Position numbers and translations under genes: made by a program. The notes below the pieces were generated by a model. The model was not told where the DNA came from. It did no database searches and was given only the letters and a program-made list of their open reading frames with translations. Shown in pieces: positions 61,360-64,000 of a stretch of 64,000 nt of DNA (position 1 is its first letter; each line of letters opens with the position of its first letter). This stretch comes from Candidatus Alistipes avicola (GTDB lineage Bacteria > Bacteroidota > Bacteroidia > Bacteroidales > Rikenellaceae), in assembly GCA_019118565.1 (NCBI GenBank), contig DWYR01000005.1:1-64000 (forward strand). Reading direction: 5' to 3'.

Positions 61360-64000
61360 ATGAAAAGAAGTAGCTTATGGAACTTGTTTTTCGGGGCGAT
61401 GATGGCGGTTGTGCTGACCGTCACCGGTTGCGTCGATGACAATGAGGACAAAGGCGCTCCTTATCTGGAAGTCACGCCGACGACGTTGGCTTTTGATGAA
61501 GAGGGGCAGCCTGCTGATGAGTGGAACGGTGTGTTTACCGTTCAGACAAACCGTCCTTGGCGTGCAACCGTCGAGGAGGAGCAGAGGTGGGTACGCCTTT
61601 CGGCAACGGAAGGTGAGGGCGATGCGTCCATTGCCGTTTCGATGCCTGCGTCGAATCAGGGACGTACGGCCAAAGTAACTTTTGCTATCTACAACTCGTA
61701 TGGAGACCTGCAGACGCAGGTGGTAACGGTCGCTCAGGGAGAGATTGTGGCTCCCACCGTTATCTTTAACGAGACGATGGGTACGGCGCAGTTGGATTCG
61801 CAGAGCTGGCCCTATGTTGCGGACTATACGGGATGGACTACGACGGGTACCGGAGCTGAAGGCGTAACGTTCGAAGGTTACAACGCGTCGCTCCGTAACT
61901 CGGGTAAGAGCAGTTCGGGTGCATACGAAGGCGCTTCGGGTCCGAACGTCATCTTCTTCGGCGGTGCTCCGGCTACCTTTACGGTGAAGAACATCGCTCT
62001 GACTTCGGAGCAGACCAAGTTGCGTCTGACCTTCGGCGGTCAGTTCTATGACCGCAGCACGAACAACTTTAATGTCGATAATTTCGAGGTTGCCCTGAGT
62101 GCCGACGGTACGAGCTTTACGCCGATTACCTACACGGTGAACGACGGTGATCAGGTCGATCCGTATTGGGTACTGGCCACTTCGGACTTCACGCTCAAGG
62201 AGGCGACCTCTTCGCTCTACATCCGTTTCACGGCAAAGACTTCCTCCGTATATCGTTTGGATGACGTTACTCTGCAGACCGGCAACGGCGGTCAGGAGGT
62301 TGATCTGAAAGGCGGTGTAACTCCTCCGGATCCTTCGGGCGATGCGATCTATTCAAATAACTTCGATAAGACGCTGGCTGCGAAGGACAGCAGCGATCGT
62401 TGGCCGTTCCTCGATCAAAGCGATGCCTGGAAGAATGCAACGGGTTCGGGTAATTCGACGGTAACATACGCCTCTTCGAACGTATCGGTTCGCTCTTCCT
62501 CGAAACAGAGCGGTGGCTACGATGGTGCTTCGGGGCAGAACAAGATCTTCTTCGGCAGCGCGCCTGCGAACTTCGATATTATGAATATCACGCTGCCTTC
62601 GGGCAAAACGAACTTCCGTATCGTCTTCGGTGGTGCCTATGCGAAGAACAATAGCGGTTCTTATGACAATACCTTCAAACCGGAGTCATTCCATGTGGCT
62701 GTAGGAAACGGTACAACGTGGGTGGAGAATCTGACCTATGAGAAGATAGGTGGTGATGATACCACGGATCCTTACTGGCTCCAGTTCGCTGTTGATTTCA
62801 CGCTGAAAGAGTCTATCAACCAGCTGTCGATTCGCTTTACGGCCGATCTGGCATCGGTATTTGCAATCGATGACCTGCAGTTGATCGAGGGTAACGGCGG
62901 CCAGGAGGTTGATCTGGAGAACGGTGGCGGCTCTGTTGATCCCGAACCGGGTGATGCGATCAAGACCACCATTCCGGAGCTGATCGCCAAAATGCCTGAG
63001 CCGATGCAGACGGGAACCGTGCTCGATGCTGCGAACGACTACTACTTCGATGCCGTGGTAATGTCTGATGTTGCAGGTGGCAACTACACCTACAACAACC
63101 TGGCTCTCGCTACCGAGGGTGCTACGGAGGCCGGTAACGGTATCACGCTGTACGGCAGCCAGATCGAGCCTTCGACGCTGGGGCTGACTCGTGGCGACAA
63201 GGTTCGTGTAACGCTGCTCAAGGGTATGGCCAAATATCAGAACTACAGCGGTATGTATGAGTTGACCGGTGATAAGAATGCAACCTGGTGCAAGATCGAG
63301 AAGTTGGGTACGGCTACCATTACCGAGGTGAAGATTGCAGCAACGGAGCTGGTAGCATACCAGGCTATGGCCGTAACGATCGAGAACGCCTCGATCGCAA
63401 CGGGCGGCGTATGGGCTACCACGACGGCCAACACCTCGCATACGTTCACGGCTGCAGGCCAGAACTTCACGGTCTTCTGCAAGAAGAGTACAACCGAGAA
63501 TCCGACCGTATTCGAGAACGTTCCTTTCGTCGCTACGACGGGTAACATCTCCGGCCTGGCTGCCGTATTTAGCGGTAAAGGCCAGCTCGTTCCGCGCAAC
63601 CTGCAGGATGTGGCCGACTTCAGCGAGGAAGGCCCCGCTCCGACGACTCCGACCATTACGGGTGTTAATCCTACCAGCCTGAGCTTCGGCGCAGAGGGCG
63701 GTCAGGAGACGATCACCGTATCGGTTGAGAACAAGGGTTCGAACCTGTTGAGCGTAAGCGGTCTGAGCGGACTTCTCAGCGCAACGGTGGACAACGACAC
63801 CAACGTAGTAACGGTTATGGCCGGAGCCAATACGGCCCAGACGGCTGTCAACCAGACGCTGACGATTGCCCTGGCTGGCGGTAACAGTGTGATGGTTCCC
63901 GTTACGATCGCAGCTGCCGGCGGCAGCACGGGCGGTGATAACGCAACGCTTACGTTCTCTTTGGCCGAGATCAAGGCCAACAATGCGGATCTGCCTGCAA
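61360..64000 (+). CDS. Large modular surface lipoprotein (BACON, tandem repeats, DUF5689; 3' truncated by window)
   Basis: The frame is open for 880 codons to the window end. It begins with a lipoprotein signal (VVLTVTGC, Cys24). A BACON-like domain follows (about 36-125: LEVTPTTLAFDEEG to VTVAQGE). Two tandem modules of about 170 residues (roughly 125-310 and 325-520) share the blocks SGAYEGASGPNVIFFGGAPA / SGGYDGASGQNKIFFGSAPA and the linker GNGGQEVDL, and resemble choice-of-anchor-type sandwich domains. A DUF5689-like domain (about 530-760) and a second BACON-like domain (about 765-860: GVNPTSLSFGAEGG) come next. Such proteins are exposed on the outer membrane and often bind glycans or nucleases. 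The end is missing, so a catalytic domain cannot be excluded. Confidence 0.85.
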   Translation, partial: MKRSSLWNLFFGAMMAVVLTVTGCVDDNEDKGAPYLEVTPTTLAFDEEGQPADEWNGVFTVQTNRPWRATVEEEQRWVRLSATEGEGDASIAVSMPASNQGRTAKVTFAIYNSYGDLQTQVVTVAQGEIVAPTVIFNETMGTAQLDSQSWPYVADYTGWTTTGTGAEGVTFEGYNASLRNSGKSSSGAYEGASGPNVIFFGGAPATFTVKNIALTSEQTKLRLTFGGQFYDRSTNNFNVDNFEVALSADGTSFTPITYTVNDGDQVDPYWVLATSDFTLKEATSSLYIRFTAKTSSVYRLDDVTLQTGNGGQEVDLKGGVTPPDPSGDAIYSNNFDKTLAAKDSSDRWPFLDQSDAWKNATGSGNSTVTYASSNVSVRSSSKQSGGYDGASGQNKIFFGSAPANFDIMNITLPSGKTNFRIVFGGAYAKNNSGSYDNTFKPESFHVAVGNGTTWVENLTYEKIGGDDTTDPYWLQFAVDFTLKESINQLSIRFTADLASVFAIDDLQLIEGNGGQEVDLENGGGSVDPEPGDAIKTTIPELIAKMPEPMQTGTVLDAANDYYFDAVVMSDVAGGNYTYNNLALATEGATEAGNGITLYGSQIEPSTLGLTRGDKVRVTLLKGMAKYQNYSGMYELTGDKNATWCKIEKLGTATITEVKIAATELVAYQAMAVTIENASIATGGVWATTTANTSHTFTAAGQNFTVFCKKSTTENPTVFENVPFVATTGNISGLAAVFSGKGQLVPRNLQDVADFSEEGPAPTTPTITGVNPTSLSFGAEGGQETITVSVENKGSNLLSVSGLSGLLSATVDNDTNVVTVMAGANTAQTAVNQTLTIALAGGNSVMVPVTIAAAGGSTGGDNATLTFSLAEIKANNADLPA

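Overview
The window looks like a chromosome segment of a Bacteroidetes bacterium, order Bacteroidales, most likely Alistipes or a close Rikenellaceae relative. The support is: most transcription starts carry the Bacteroidetes promoter box TAnnTTTG, in a few cases with an upstream TTTG; Shine-Dalgarno sites are mostly absent; the tRNAs lack an encoded CCA; coding DNA is fairly GC-rich; and the protein families are typical of the group (TonB receptor, BACON/DUF5689 surface lipoprotein, DUF4199, DUF4293, BT_3928-like DoxX protein). The genus is inferred from base composition and gene content only. No insertion sequence, prophage, integrase or CRISPR array is visible.

Layout. 1-4.3 kb: tail of an unknown gene, a degenerate GH2-like secreted protein, a lone HsdR N-terminal-like protein and a LytS/LytT two-component pair. 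4.4-11.3 kb: acyl-CoA synthetase, plsY, a YitT-family protein, miaB, a DEAD-box helicase and tRNA-Ala(GGC). 11.3-15.5 kb (minus strand): lipoprotein, der and a Kef-type antiporter. 15.9-26.5 kb: MFS permease, PorT-like barrel, phoH, pepD, a diacylglycerol-kinase-like protein, ychF, a SIMPL protein, an AT-rich secreted protein, gltX and an aldose-1-epimerase homologue that has lost its catalytic residues. 26.6-29.6 kb: a TPP riboswitch in front of a TonB receptor and a PnuC-type permease, which read as a thiamine uptake operon. 30.2-36.2 kb: an acidic Pro/Glu-rich protein, then a tightly overlapping run of rsmI, a DUF389 protein, an LpxL-like acyltransferase and two GT2 glycosyltransferases. 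36.3-45.3 kb: glnS, an outer-membrane protein, an rRNA methyltransferase-like gene, panB, guaB-DUF3795-guaA, a YdeI-family gene and tRNA-Ser(GCT). 45.5-51.7 kb: sufB-C-D-S, tmk and a DoxX-like protein. 51.7-61.1 kb: an OsmC protein, a giant TPR protein paired with an outer-membrane barrel, the SRP RNA gene (minus strand), mltG, a YciO-type threonylcarbamoyl-AMP synthase homologue and three membrane or glycosyltransferase genes. 61.4 kb to the end: the start of a large modular surface lipoprotein, cut by the window edge.

Most genes are housekeeping: translation, tRNA modification, nucleotide and cofactor synthesis, Fe-S assembly and envelope building. The points most worth a second look are the two apparent pseudoenzymes (GH2-like and GalM-like), the riboswitch-controlled thiamine transport operon that lacks a kinase gene, the SRP RNA that is invisible to protein calling, the short SufD, the DUF3795 gene between guaB and guaA, the TPR/barrel envelope pair, two possible leaderless genes, and an AT-rich secreted protein set into GC-rich DNA. 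I did not find a convincing, wholly new defence or mobile system here.
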